Positions 1-9,579 are shown, numbered from the stretch's first letter. The stretch: 64,000 bases of DNA from Microbacterium sp. zg-Y1090 (GCF_030246945.1 NZ_CP126742.1:2108001-2172000); one strand, 5' to 3'. Notes: a model not told the origin generated them from the sequence alone. Program-made: numbers and translations.

Positions 1-1
1 G

Positions 2-55
2 GAAGTGATCACCGCGCTGCGGCCGGATCACTCCGGCGCGGATGCCGGCCGGTAG
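2..55 (+). CDS. 3' end of an unidentified gene cut by the window edge
   Basis: An open frame enters from the left edge and stops with TAG at 53-55, giving EVITALRPDHSGADAGR at its C-terminus. Third codon positions are mostly G or C, as in real genes here. TctCBA transporters are often preceded by two-component regulators, so a regulator or kinase tail is possible, but 17 residues are too few to assign a family. Confidence 0.35.
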   Translation, partial: EVITALRPDHSGADAGR

Positions 56-198
56 GGCACCTGCGGGCGGTTGCGCTTGCCGGAGCGGTGCGCGAGATCG
101 GTGACGCCGACGTCGACGAGGCGTCGCGGCCCGCGCCGCGCGGTGCCATCATGGGTCGATCTCACGGCGACGAAGACGTCCGCGGGAATGGAGAGAGC

Positions 199-1230
199 AT
201 GAGCGACGACGCGCAGAGCCCACCGAGCGGCGGCACATCCGGCACGTCCCGCACCCACACGATCGTCGGCCGGGTGATCGGCGGAGTCGTGGCCGCGGCC
301 GCAGTCGGCGTGGCGGCCTTCGGCTCCATCACCTCGGCGGCAGAGGGCGGCGAGATCAGCGCCTCGATGACCATCATCGCGCCCGCCGCGGCCGGCGGCG
401 GCTGGGACGGGGTGGCGCGCGAGCTGCAGCAGGCGCAGAAGGCCAACGGCCTGGTCAACAACGTGCAGGTCGTCAACATGCCCGGCGCCGGTGGCACGAT
501 CGCCCTCGGCAACGTGTCGGTGCTCACCGGCCAGCCCAACAACCTGCTCGTCGGCGGCACCGGGCTGCTGGCGGCGACCATCCAGTTCGACTCCGCGGCG
601 ACGCTGGCCGATGTGACCCCGCTCGCGGTGATCGTGGAGGAGTACGACGTGATCGTCGTGCCGGCCGACTCCCCCTACGAGACGCTCGACGATCTCGTGG
701 CGGCCTGGCGGGAGGATCCGAAGTCGATCCCCTGGACCGGGGGCGGGTCGTTCGACCAGCTGGTGGTCACCGACCTCGCGCTCGCCGCGGGCATCGACCC
801 GCTCGACACGACCTACATCTCCTCCGATGGCGGGGGCGAGGCGATCCAGGCGCTGCTGAACGGCACGGCCGCCGCGGCCGCAGGCGGGTACCCCGACAAC
901 ATCGACCAGATCGAGGCGGGGCGACTGCGCGCGCTGGCGCTGGTGGCGACCGAACCGATCGACGGCATCGACATCCCCACCGCGGCGGAGCAGGGCTACG
1001 ACATCTCGCTCACCAACTGGCGCATGCTGGCCGCGCCCTCGGGCCTCGACGACGACGACGTCGATGCCCTCACCGAGCTGGTGCTCGACAGCGTGGAGAC
1101 CCCCGAGTGGCAGGACGCCATCACCCGGTACCGCTGGACCGAGCGCGTCATCACCGGCGACGACCTGACGGCGTTCCTCGGCGACGAGGAGACCCGCATC
1201 CGCACCCTGTACGAGGAGATGGGCCTGTGA
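199..1230 (+). CDS. tctC: TctC-type substrate-binding protein of a tripartite tricarboxylate transporter
   Basis: Extracytoplasmic solute receptor of the TTT family, which captures a carboxylate (citrate-like in the founding members) and delivers it to TctAB. The ATG at 199 has GGAGAG just upstream and is preferred over in-frame upstream starts, giving 343 residues. A polar N-terminus is followed by one hydrophobic segment (about residues 20-45, ending in an Ala-rich stretch) that acts as signal or anchor; no lipobox Cys is evident. The family motif PAAAGGGWD follows at about residues 58-66, with the PGAGG loop further on. Its stop overlaps the tctB start (GTGA at 1227-1230), so it is the first gene of a tctC-tctB-tctA operon. 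The substrate cannot be told from sequence; binding proteins of this family are diverse. Confidence 0.88.
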   Translation: MSDDAQSPPSGGTSGTSRTHTIVGRVIGGVVAAAAVGVAAFGSITSAAEGGEISASMTIIAPAAAGGGWDGVARELQQAQKANGLVNNVQVVNMPGAGGTIALGNVSVLTGQPNNLLVGGTGLLAATIQFDSAATLADVTPLAVIVEEYDVIVVPADSPYETLDDLVAAWREDPKSIPWTGGGSFDQLVVTDLALAAGIDPLDTTYISSDGGGEAIQALLNGTAAAAAGGYPDNIDQIEAGRLRALALVATEPIDGIDIPTAAEQGYDISLTNWRMLAAPSGLDDDDVDALTELVLDSVETPEWQDAITRYRWTERVITGDDLTAFLGDEETRIRTLYEEMGL

Positions 1231-1832
1231 CCTTCCCCACGAATCCCACCGCGGCATCCGCCGTCATCGGCGGCCGTTACCGGCTCACCTCCGGCCCCAG
1301 CCGCACCGCGATGCTGCTGAAAGGGCTCACGATGCCGGTCGTGATCGCGGCGTTCGCGACCTACCTGCTGGTCGGCATCCTCACGATGAAGGTGCCCGAG
1401 GGCACCGCCTTCCCCGGGCCGCAGTTCTTCCCCGCCATCATCACCGCGGGGCTGTACGCGTTCGCGGTCGTCCTCGCGGTCACGGCGCTGCGGGAGATGC
1501 GCGCGCCGCAGACTCCCCCCGTCGACCCCGTGGAGGCCTTCCTCGACGAGGACACCGTCGACGCGGCATCCGCCCCGCCACGCCCCGTGCGCGTCGACGT
1601 CGCGTCGCTGGCCTGGGTCGTCGGGTCGTTTCTGGTCTTCGCCTTCGTGCTGAATCTGCTCGGCTGGATCATCGCCGCCGGGCTGCTGTTCTGGTGCGTC
1701 GCGCGCGGGTTCGGCTCCACCAAGCCGTGGCAGAGCCTCATCACCGGGTTCACGGTGAGCGCGCTCGCCTACATCGCTTTCGACATGATGCTCGGGATGC
1801 CGCTTCCCTCCGGCATCCTCGGGGGGTTCTGA
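1227..1832 (+). CDS. tctB: TctB-type small membrane subunit of the TTT transporter
   Basis: Small integral membrane subunit (201 residues) that partners with TctA to move the substrate across the membrane. GTG at 1227 overlaps the tctC stop by four bases, implying translational coupling. Four hydrophobic segments are visible: one near residues 30-52 (MPVVIAAFATYLLVGIL), one near 68-90, and two in the C-terminal half (about 128-165 and 170-195), separated by a charged cytoplasmic-type linker rich in Asp, Glu and Pro. This layout matches the TctB/DUF1468 family. It lies one base upstream of tctA. Assignment rests on topology, family resemblance and the operon order C-B-A. Confidence 0.85.
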   Translation: MTFPTNPTAASAVIGGRYRLTSGPSRTAMLLKGLTMPVVIAAFATYLLVGILTMKVPEGTAFPGPQFFPAIITAGLYAFAVVLAVTALREMRAPQTPPVDPVEAFLDEDTVDAASAPPRPVRVDVASLAWVVGSFLVFAFVLNLLGWIIAAGLLFWCVARGFGSTKPWQSLITGFTVSALAYIAFDMMLGMPLPSGILGGF

Positions 1833-1833
1833 C

Positions 1834-3363
1834 ATGGATGTGCTGCAGCTTCTGGGCGAAGGCTTCGCCGGCGCCCTGACCCCGGCGAATCTGCTGTGGG
1901 TGCTCATCGGATGCCTGCTCGGCACCGCCGTCGGCGTGCTCCCGGGTCTCGGGTCTTCGATGGCGGTGGCGCTGCTGCTGCCGGTGACCTTCTCGCTGGA
2001 TCCCACCGCCGCCTTCATCATGTTCGCCGGGGTGTACTTCGGCGGGCTGTTCGGCGACTCGACCATGGGCATCCTCATGAACACGCCCGGTCAGGCCTCG
2101 GCGATCGCCTCCACCTTCGAGGGCCACAAGATGGCGCTCAACGGCCGGGCCGCTCAGGCGCTCGCCACCGCCGCGATCGGCGCGTTCGTCGGCGGGTTCA
2201 TCGCGTCGATCGTGGTCGTGTTCGTCGCCCCCGCCCTCGCGGACTTCTCCAGCCGGTTCGGCCCGGCCGAGTTCTTCGCCCTCGCCGTCTTCGCGTTCGC
2301 CGCCACGTCGTCGGTCGTCACCGACAACGTGATCAGGGGCCTCACCGCCCTGTTCATCGGGCTGGGCATCGCGGTGATCGGCATCGACGGGGTCTCGGGC
2401 GCACCGCGGTTCACGATGGACTCGCCGCAGCTGTTCGACGGCGTGTCGCTGGTGACCGTCACCGTCGCGATCCTTGCGCTGGGCGAGGTCATCTACGTGG
2501 CATGCCTCGAACGGCATACGTCGGACAAATCGCTCATCCGCCCGTCTGGACGCCCGTGGCTGAACCGCACGGAGCTGAAGGAGGCGACCCCCGCCTGGCT
2601 GCGCGGCACCGCGATCGGCCTGCCCTTCGGCGTGGTGCCGGCCGGCGGCTCCGAGATCCCGACGTTCCTCGCCTACGGCGTGGAGAAGCGGCTCGACGCG
2701 CGCCGCAAGGATCCGCAGTTCGGCAAGGGCGCGATCCGTGGCCTGGCGGCGCCCGAGGCCGCGGGCAACTCGACCACCGGCATGGCGATGGGCGCGCTGC
2801 TGGCGCTCGGGCTGCCGATTTCGGCTACCGCCGCCATCATGCTCGCCGCGTTCCGCCAGTACGGCCTGCAGCCCGGGCCGCTGCTGTTCGACCGCGCCCC
2901 CGACCTTGTCTGGTCGCTGTTGGCGAGCTTCTTCATCGCGATGATCGTGCTGCTGATCCTCAACCTGCCGTTCGCGATGCTGTGGGCGAAGCTCCTGCTC
3001 ATCCCCCGCCCGTACCTCTACGCCGGCATCACCGTATTCTGCGCCCTCGGCATCTATGCGACCTCGGGGTCGACGTTCGACCTGCTGATGCTGCTCGGCA
3101 TCGGCGTGCTCGGGTTCCTCATGCGGGCGATGGACTACCCGCTGGCGCCGCTCATCATCGGCATGGTGCTGGGTCCGCTGGCCGAGACGAGCCTGCGGGA
3201 TGCCGCCATGAGCGCGAACGGCGACTTCTCGGTGCTCGTGCAGGGTCCCATCACGATCTCGCTCTACGCGCTGCTCGCGATCGTGCTGGTGTTCTCGGTG
3301 CGCAACCGCGTGGTCGCGCACCGGCGGGCCGCCCAGGCGGAGAAGGAGCTCGTGCGGCAGTGA
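1834..3363 (+). CDS. tctA: TctA-type large permease subunit of the TTT transporter
   Basis: Large channel-forming permease of 509 residues, the usual length for TctA, with about 11-12 transmembrane segments. The N-terminal half has the family signature around GVLPGLGSSMAVALLLP (about residues 33-50) followed by FGGLFGDSTMGILMNTPG, the conserved TctA repeat that is mirrored in the second half by GVVPAGGSEIPTFLAYGVE and the glycine-rich ALLALGLPIS region. It starts with ATG one base after the tctB stop and ends the operon; a hairpin follows directly. Transport is expected to be driven by an ion gradient with TctC as receptor, as in Salmonella TctCBA. No regulator of the operon is present in the window except perhaps the truncated gene at the left edge. 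Confidence 0.92.
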   Translation: MDVLQLLGEGFAGALTPANLLWVLIGCLLGTAVGVLPGLGSSMAVALLLPVTFSLDPTAAFIMFAGVYFGGLFGDSTMGILMNTPGQASAIASTFEGHKMALNGRAAQALATAAIGAFVGGFIASIVVVFVAPALADFSSRFGPAEFFALAVFAFAATSSVVTDNVIRGLTALFIGLGIAVIGIDGVSGAPRFTMDSPQLFDGVSLVTVTVAILALGEVIYVACLERHTSDKSLIRPSGRPWLNRTELKEATPAWLRGTAIGLPFGVVPAGGSEIPTFLAYGVEKRLDARRKDPQFGKGAIRGLAAPEAAGNSTTGMAMGALLALGLPISATAAIMLAAFRQYGLQPGPLLFDRAPDLVWSLLASFFIAMIVLLILNLPFAMLWAKLLLIPRPYLYAGITVFCALGIYATSGSTFDLLMLLGIGVLGFLMRAMDYPLAPLIIGMVLGPLAETSLRDAAMSANGDFSVLVQGPITISLYALLAIVLVFSVRNRVVAHRRAAQAEKELVRQ

Positions 3364-3371
3364 CGGGCGGT

Positions 3372-3393
3372 GGATGCCGGTCAGCCGGCATCC
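3372..3393. terminator. Hairpin between convergent tctA and tauE-like gene
   Basis: GGATGCCGG and CCGGCATCC pair perfectly around the four-base loop TCAG, nine bases after the tctA stop and just beyond the stop of the opposing gene. No U-run follows, so it may act as an intrinsic-like or processing hairpin in both directions. Confidence 0.45.
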
Positions 3394-3482
3394 ACCAGCA
3401 GCGCGACGAACACCGCGAGCCCGCCCGGTGCGTGCCGACTCAGCCGGCATCCACGAGCAGCGCAACGAACACCGCGAGCCCG
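3381..3482. repeat. Short duplication of the 3' end of the TauE-like gene
   Basis: The 43 bases at 3381-3423 recur at 3440-3482 with two mismatches. Both copies encode the same C-terminal peptide (AVFVALLVDAG and stop, minus strand). The 59-base offset is not a multiple of three, so the outer copy is out of frame with the intact gene and is a downstream scar. Confidence 0.8.
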
Positions 3483-4216
3483 AACACGACGACCGACCAC
3501 CGCAGCAACGGCACGGGCAGCCGGCGCCCGACCGCGGCGCCGAGCCAGCCGCCCAGCAGACCGGCCACCGCCATGATCCCCGCCGCCGGCCACGACACCT
3601 CGGCGAAGATCGCAAAGAACACCAGCGACACCGCGCTGGCGACCACCGACAGCACGCTCTTGAGCGCATTGAGCCGCTGCAACGATTCGCGCAGCGCCAC
3701 CCCGAGCACGCCCAGCATCATGATGCCGAGACCCGCGTTGAAGTAACCGCCGTAGACCGCGACGCCGAACTGCCCCACACCCGCCCAGCGCAGGCGTTCG
3801 GCGCGGGGCGCGGATGCCGCGGCGGGTTCGGTGCGGCGGGCGACCAGGGCGCTCAGGTACGGCTGCGCGGCGAGGAGGAGCGTCGATGCGAACACCAGCC
3901 ACGGCACGACCGCGGTGAACGTGCCCTCGTCGCCGGCGAGCAGCAGCGTCGAACCGACGAGCGCGCCGATCACGGTGATGATGCTCAGCACGACGATGCG
4001 CCGCCGCTGGCCGGCGAGCTCGCGGCGGTAGCCCCACGCGCCGCCGACGTAGCCGGGCAGCGCCGCCACCGTGTTGGTGACGTTCGCGATCACGGGCGGA
4101 TACCCGAGGGCGAGGAGTGCGGGGAAGGTGACGAGCGATCCGCCCCCGGCGAGCGCGTTGATCGCGCCCGCTGCCGTGCCGGCGAGCGCCAAGAGCACGA
4201 TCGCACCCGCGTCCAT
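3440..4216 (-). CDS. TauE/SafE-family membrane exporter
   Basis: Integral membrane protein of 258 residues in the TauE/SafE (DUF81) family, associated with export of sulfite, sulfoacetate or other small organosulfur or carboxylate anions. The ATG at 4216 has GGAGGTG seven bases upstream. The N-terminal signature AGAINALAGGGSLVTFPALL (about residues 12-31) is typical, with a second copy of the family repeat near YGGYFNAGLGIMMLGVLG in the middle. About seven or eight hydrophobic segments are present. It is convergent with the tctCBA operon, which may be coincidental or may reflect a shared carboxylate or sulfonate theme. The last residues are duplicated downstream. Confidence 0.85.
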   Translation of the reverse strand: MDAGAIVLLALAGTAAGAINALAGGGSLVTFPALLALGYPPVIANVTNTVAALPGYVGGAWGYRRELAGQRRRIVVLSIITVIGALVGSTLLLAGDEGTFTAVVPWLVFASTLLLAAQPYLSALVARRTEPAAASAPRAERLRWAGVGQFGVAVYGGYFNAGLGIMMLGVLGVALRESLQRLNALKSVLSVVASAVSLVFFAIFAEVSWPAAGIMAVAGLLGGWLGAAVGRRLPVPLLRWSVVVFGLAVFVALLVDAG

Positions 4217-4319
4217 CTGCCACCTCCGCGCCTTCCACTCAAGCAGACGCCGGCGGCCATTCGTCGGGGGCGCTCCCGCCCCCGCGTCACCGAGCCACGC
4301 GTCGCCGAGCCACACCGCA

Positions 4320-4433
4320 TCACCGAACCACCGCGTCGCCGAAACAAGGGGATCTGCCGAAACGCGGACCGCTGGCGCACAGGCATCCGCATCTCGGCAG
4401 ATCTCCGCACGCGGGCAACGGGACCACCGCCGG
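4320..4433. repeat. First copy of a 114-bp direct repeat containing a long hairpin
   Basis: This stretch is repeated at 4482-4595 with only two mismatches. Inside it GATCTGCCGA (4351-4360) pairs with TCGGCAGATC (4394-4403); GCGGA and TCCGC extend the stem after a three-base internal mismatch, leaving a 17-base loop. No gene is supported here. Confidence 0.8.
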
Positions 4434-4481
4434 CGCACCGGCCACCGCATCGCCGAGCCACCGCGTCGCCGAACCATCGCG

Positions 4482-4595
4482 TCACCGAGCCACCGCGTCG
4501 CCGAAACAAGGGGATCTGCCGAAACGCGGACCGCTGGCGCACAGGCATCCGCATCTCGGCAGATCTCCGCACGCGGGCAATGGGACCACCGCCGG
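4482..4595. repeat. Second copy of the 114-bp hairpin repeat
   Basis: Near-identical copy of 4320-4433, offset by 162 bases, with the same imperfect inverted repeat. The 48 bases between the copies are themselves made of degenerate ACCGCGTCGCCGA-like units. The rest of the region between the exporter and the FBP gene shows only the tiny frame at 4643. Confidence 0.8.
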
Positions 4596-4642
4596 GTGCG
4601 CACCCCGGCCCACGGTCCGACCCATCGACGTAGGCTTGACGC

Positions 4643-4693
4643 GTGAGCTTCTCGGAGGTGGTCGGCGCCCGTATCGCCGGCATCAGGGCGTGA
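4643..4693 (+). CDS. Possible 16-residue leaderless peptide or 5' gene remnant
   Basis: GTG at 4643 sits six bases after TAGGCT (4631-4636), the same -10-to-start spacing as other leaderless starts in this window. The frame encodes MSFSEVVGARIAGIRA and stops at 4691-4693. It could be a short regulatory peptide, but a decayed 5' end of a lost gene is equally likely. Confidence 0.3.
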   Translation: MSFSEVVGARIAGIRA

Positions 4694-4797
4694 TGCCCCC
4701 GGTCGCGTCGTCCGACGCGGCCGCCGTCACCGACCCTTGAACCCTCCGCCCGCGCGGTGCGCGACGACGCACCCGGGCATCACCGAAAGAGATCACG

Positions 4798-5280
4798 ATG
4801 CTTCCCATCACGGAGAAGACCCTCCGCGCATCCTTCGTCAACGCGTCGCGTAAAGAGGTCAGCGACCTCGGCCTTCCGGCAGGCTTCGAGACGCTCGACT
4901 GGGAGCGGCTGGACTACCTCGGCTGGCGCGACCCGAAGATCGGCCGCCGCGCGTATGCCGTGGTGCCGTCGCTCGACGGCGAGCTCATCGGCATCCTGCT
5001 GCAGCAGTCCACGACCTCGCCGCGCTCGCGTGCGCAGTGCGCGTGGTGCAACGACGTCACACTTCCGAACGGCGTGGTGTTCTTCAGCGCCAAACGCTCG
5101 GGCAAGGCCGGGCGCAACGGGAACACCGTCGGCACGCTCGTCTGCGAGGAGTTCCAGTGCTCGCGGAACGTGCGCCGGACTCCCCCGCTCGCGTACGAGG
5201 GGTACGACGTCGACGCGGCCCGCCAGCGACGGATCGAGGACCTGCAGGTTCGCGTCGCGTCGTTCGCTGCGGAGGTCTAG
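4798..5280 (+). CDS. FBP-domain zinc-finger protein (EF-G-binding type C-terminal domain)
   Basis: Protein of 160 residues belonging to the FBP_C family, whose treble-clef zinc finger is related to the domain of FusB-type elongation-factor-G-binding proteins. The four cysteines are C81 and C84 (QCAWCND) and C116 and C121 (CEEFQCSR), spaced as expected for zinc binding. The N-terminal half holds the conserved ETLDWERLDYLGWRDP segment. ATG at 4798 has AAAGAG ten bases upstream. It is a single-gene unit ending in a hairpin. Binding to EF-G or ribosome rescue is inferred from the family only; most actinobacterial members are untested. A degraded relative of its zinc-finger region lies at 12355-12477. 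Confidence 0.85.
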   Translation: MLPITEKTLRASFVNASRKEVSDLGLPAGFETLDWERLDYLGWRDPKIGRRAYAVVPSLDGELIGILLQQSTTSPRSRAQCAWCNDVTLPNGVVFFSAKRSGKAGRNGNTVGTLVCEEFQCSRNVRRTPPLAYEGYDVDAARQRRIEDLQVRVASFAAEV

Positions 5281-5284
5281 GAGG

Positions 5285-5302
5285 AAGCGCCTCGTGGCGC
5301 TT
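5285..5302. terminator. Hairpin between convergent FBP and hydrolase genes
   Basis: AAGCGCC and GGCGCTT form a seven-pair stem around TCGT, four bases after the FBP stop and 13 bases from the opposing stop. A TTT follows on the plus strand and TTCC on the minus strand, so it can serve both genes. Confidence 0.55.
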
Positions 5303-5315
5303 TCGATGCGCGGGC

Positions 5316-6237
<922 letters not shown>

Positions 6238-6278
6238 GCGCCTGTCGGCCGCCAGGGACCGGCCTCCTCGCCTGCCGC

Positions 6279-6309
6279 TTGACCCTGTTGTGAGAACACG
6301 GCCTTGGCT
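6279..6309 (+). promoter_or_regulatory. MerR-like promoter/operator in front of the dehalogenase-like gene
   Basis: TTGACC (6279-6284), 19-base spacer with the dyad CCTGTTGTGAGAACACGG, then TTGGCT (6304-6309). The over-long spacer and central dyad are the hallmarks of promoters activated by MerR-family regulators. Confidence 0.6.
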
Positions 6310-6389
6310 TGATCACCGAGGCGATGAGCACGCCGACCACCCCGGGGCGGCCGCACCTCGCCGCATCCGATCGATCCAAGGAGCACCCC

Positions 6390-7250
6390 ATGCCGACCGT
6401 CCACCACCGCACCCTCGCGCTCGATGACCTCGAGGTCTTCTACCGAGAAGCGGGCCCCGCCGACGCTCCCGTGCTCCTGCTGCTGCACGGATACCCGACG
6501 AGCTCGCACATGTTCCGGCGTCTGATCCCGGCGCTGGCCGACCGCTACCGCGTCATCGCGCCCGACCACATCGGCTTCGGCCGCTCGTCCGCTCCCGCCG
6601 TCGACGACTTCCCGTACACGTTCGACGCGCTCGCCGATGTCACCGCCCGGTTCCTCGAAGAGGTCGGCGTCACGCGATACACCGTCTATGTGCAGGACTA
6701 TGGCGCGCCGGTCGCCTGGCGGCTGGCGCTGCGCGATCCGGCCGCGATCGAGGGGATCATCTCGCAGAACGGCAACGCCTACGAGGAGGGTTTCGTCGAG
6801 GACTTCTGGGCGCCGATCTGGGCGTATGCAGCCGACCCCTCCCCCGAGAACGAGAGCGCGCTGCGCCCGGCGCTCGAACGGGCAGCCGTCGAATGGCAGT
6901 ACACCCACGGTGTGCCCGACCCGACGACGGTCGATCCGGATGCCTGGGAGCACGACATCGCCCTCTTGCGCCGGCCCGGAGTGGACCGAGCCCAGCTGCA
7001 CCTCTTCGGCGACTACGGGACCAATCGCGAGCTCTACCCGCGCCTGCACGCCTGGCTGCGCGAGACGCAGGTGCCCGTCCTGGCCGTGTGGGGTCGCAAC
7101 GACGAGATCTTCGGCGCCGCGGGTGCCGAGGCCTTCCGTCGCGATGTTCCGAACACCCGCGTCGAGCTGCTCGACGCGGGGCACTTCCTGCTCGAGTCGA
7201 ACCTCGACGACGTCGTGGAGATCATCCGCGACTGGCGCGGCGGCTTCTGA
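6390..7250 (+). CDS. Alpha/beta hydrolase of the haloalkane dehalogenase / epoxide hydrolase type
   Basis: Hydrolase of 286 residues whose nucleophile elbow is VQDYG, so the nucleophile is Asp103 rather than Ser; this is characteristic of haloalkane dehalogenases and soluble epoxide hydrolases. HGYPTSSHMF (33-42) forms the oxyanion loop, Asp238 (WGRNDEIFG) and His265 (AGHFLLE) complete the triad. The start ATG at 6390 has AAGGAG six bases upstream; an upstream in-frame start at 6309 overlaps the promoter and is rejected. The residue after the nucleophile is Tyr rather than the Trp that binds halide in classical dehalogenases, so the specificity is open. It is divergent from the chloroperoxidase-like gene and shares its promoter type. 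Confidence 0.85.
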   Translation: MPTVHHRTLALDDLEVFYREAGPADAPVLLLLHGYPTSSHMFRRLIPALADRYRVIAPDHIGFGRSSAPAVDDFPYTFDALADVTARFLEEVGVTRYTVYVQDYGAPVAWRLALRDPAAIEGIISQNGNAYEEGFVEDFWAPIWAYAADPSPENESALRPALERAAVEWQYTHGVPDPTTVDPDAWEHDIALLRRPGVDRAQLHLFGDYGTNRELYPRLHAWLRETQVPVLAVWGRNDEIFGAAGAEAFRRDVPNTRVELLDAGHFLLESNLDDVVEIIRDWRGGF

Positions 7251-7803
7251 CGCCCGGTCAGAGACGAGCGGACTACCGGTCCACTTCCGCGCATACACCG
7301 GATCGCGGTCGGCTGTCGACCCGCACCGATGCGTCGCCCGGGCCCGAGACCGTGGTGCGGGTGGCTCGGATGCCGCTGGCATCCGCCCCTGGATCTCCGA
7401 AATCCGGACGAACGCGTCCCGTGTGCTGGGCAAGGGGTAGCGTGGATGGTGCCGAGGACATCAGGACGAACGCCCGAACGTTCATCCGAGACCATCTCGT
7501 GTGGTGGTGTTCCGGCCGGTCTCCGCAGCCCCCGAGCGTCCCCCCGCGTTCGATGAGGCCGGGACCGACAATGGCCGCGCCGTCCCGCGATCGGCATGGC
7601 GCGCGCCGAGAGACCCGGTGCCTCGCTCCCCCGCGGGGCGCCGGGCCGCGAACCTCCCGCTGATCAGGGCGGCGACAGCTCACCCGCGGGTGGTGGGAGC
7701 GGCCCGCCGGCGATCGCCTGACGAATCCGCCACACCGGAAGACCACTCAACGCACCGGGAGCCGGATCGTTCGTGTCGCGCTGGACCCTGATCCCGTCCA
7801 GGT
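7251..7803. other. Intergenic stretch without a supportable gene
   Basis: About 550 bases lie between the convergent dehalogenase-like and pyruvate oxidase genes. Open frames exist on both strands but none has a credible start, ribosome site or recognisable protein. Their Arg/Pro/Ser-rich composition is that of shadow frames. I see no RNA structure I can name. Confidence 0.6.
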
Positions 7804-9528
7804 TCAGAGCAGCTGGCGCCAGTTCGCTCTGGCGAGATCGAGCAGCTCGTCGCCGCGGCCGGACATGACGGTGCGGATCGCGTAGAGCGCGAACCCCTTG
7901 ACCTGTGCGGCCTCGATTGCCGGCGGCATGGAGAGCTCCTGCCGTTCGGTGACGACGTCGAGCAGGGCGGGTCCGTCGTGGGCGAGGACCTCGCGAAGAG
8001 CATCCGGAAGGTCGTCACTGCGCTCCACGCGACGCGCGAAGATCCCCATCGCCTCGGCGATCGCGGCGAAGCTGGGGTTGGCCAGCCCTGTCCCGTAGGT
8101 GACGAATCCGGCCGCCTTCATCTCCAGCTCGATGAAGTTCAGGGAGGAGTTGTTCACCACGATCGTCTTCACCGGCAGCGCGTTCTGGGTGAGGGTGAGC
8201 AGTTCCCCGAGCATCATCGAGAGTCCGCCATCGCCGGCGAGGGCGACGACCTGGCGGTGCGGATGCGAGACCTGCGCGCCGATCCCGTGAAGCAGCGCGT
8301 TCGCCATCGACCCGTGCGTGAACGAGCCGATCAGGCGCCGCCCCTCCGTCATGGACAGATAGCGGGCGGCCCACACGGTTGGCGAGCCGACGTCAGCGGT
8401 GAAGATCGCGTCGGCGGCGGCCTGCTCGTTCAGGAGGCGGGTGAGGTACTGCGGATGAATGGGACGCGTGCGTTTCGCCGGCACGGCCAGCTCATCGAGC
8501 TTCGCCCGTGTCTTCCGGTAGTGGGCGGTGGCATCGTCCAGGTGCCTGCGATCATCGCGCACGGCAAGTCGCGGAAGGAGTGCCGCAGCCGTCGCGCCGG
8601 CGTCGCCGACGAGCCCGAGGTCGAGTGGATGCCGTCTGCCGAGCTGCGACCCACGGATGTCGACCTGGATGGTCGTGGCGTGCTCGGGGTAGAACTGCTC
8701 GTACGGAAAGTCGCTGCCGAGCACGAGCAGAGCATCTGCGGCATCCATGGCGCGGTAGCCGGAAGCGAATCCGAGCAGACCCGTCATCCCCACATCGAAC
8801 GGGTTGTCGTACTCGATGAACTCCTTGCCCCGCAGGGAATGCACGATCGGTGCGGCCAGCCGGTCGGCGAGAGCGACGACCTCATCATGCGCGCCCTCCA
8901 CGCCCGCTCCGGCGAGGATCGTGACCTTGCGCGCGGCATCCAGAAGCCCGGCGGCCTTGTCGAGCTCGGCGTCGCTCGGCACGATCACCGGCTGCGATCG
9001 CTCGATCACGACAGCGCGGTTGTCGCCGATCTCGGCGAGGGCGACGTCCCCTGGGATGACGAGCACTGCGACGCCACGCTGCTCGATCGCCGCCCGCATC
9101 GCGATTTCGAGCAGCCGCGGCATCTGCTGGGGGTCGGCGACGTACTCGACGTAGACGCTGCACTCCCGGAAGAGCTCCTGCGGATGCGTCTCCTGAAAGT
9201 ACCCCGTGCCGATCTGTGCCGTCGGGATGTGCGCGGCGATCGCGAGCACGGGGACACGCGAACGGTTGGCGTCGAAGAGCCCATTGATCAAGTGCAGGTT
9301 GCCGGGCCCGCACGATGCCGCGACGACGGCCAACTGGCCCGTGAGCGCGGCATCCGCGGCCGCAGCGAACGCCGCAGACTCCTCATGCCGCACGTGCAGC
9401 CAGCGGATCGTGCCGTCCCGACGAAGCGCATCCGTGAACGCGTTCAGCGAATCCCCCGGAAGGCCGTACACACGATCGATCCCGTTGGCGTGCAGAGCCT
9501 TCACGATGTTCCCAGCGACAGTGGCCAT
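7804..9528 (-). CDS. poxB: Pyruvate oxidase / pyruvate dehydrogenase (quinone)-type ThDP enzyme
   Basis: Thiamine-diphosphate, FAD-type enzyme of 574 residues that decarboxylates pyruvate to acetate and passes electrons to quinone (PoxB) or oxygen. The N-terminal Pyr domain has YGLPGDSLNAFTDAL and the cofactor-activating glutamate in RHEESAAFAAAA (about residues 46-60). The middle domain follows, and the C-terminal PP domain has the ThDP/Mg motif AGDGGLSMMLGELLTL with NNSSLNFIELE. This matches PoxB rather than acetolactate synthase by overall sequence. The start at 9528 has AAGGAA upstream. A MerR-like promoter (9580-9610) lies just upstream, linking it to the two hydrolases and the SDR unit. 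PoxB is usually a stationary-phase or acid-stress bypass of pyruvate dehydrogenase, consistent with a stress regulon. Confidence 0.9.
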   Translation of the reverse strand: MATVAGNIVKALHANGIDRVYGLPGDSLNAFTDALRRDGTIRWLHVRHEESAAFAAAADAALTGQLAVVAASCGPGNLHLINGLFDANRSRVPVLAIAAHIPTAQIGTGYFQETHPQELFRECSVYVEYVADPQQMPRLLEIAMRAAIEQRGVAVLVIPGDVALAEIGDNRAVVIERSQPVIVPSDAELDKAAGLLDAARKVTILAGAGVEGAHDEVVALADRLAAPIVHSLRGKEFIEYDNPFDVGMTGLLGFASGYRAMDAADALLVLGSDFPYEQFYPEHATTIQVDIRGSQLGRRHPLDLGLVGDAGATAAALLPRLAVRDDRRHLDDATAHYRKTRAKLDELAVPAKRTRPIHPQYLTRLLNEQAAADAIFTADVGSPTVWAARYLSMTEGRRLIGSFTHGSMANALLHGIGAQVSHPHRQVVALAGDGGLSMMLGELLTLTQNALPVKTIVVNNSSLNFIELEMKAAGFVTYGTGLANPSFAAIAEAMGIFARRVERSDDLPDALREVLAHDGPALLDVVTERQELSMPPAIEAAQVKGFALYAIRTVMSGRGDELLDLARANWRQLL

Positions 9529-9579
9529 GACAGATCATTCCTTCGGGGTGGGGAGTTGTGCGGTTTCGAGCTGAACCCG

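Noticed and set aside
7251..7803. Small genes between the dehalogenase-like gene and poxB
   Set aside because: Several frames are open, but none has a start signal, family resemblance or good codon pattern.
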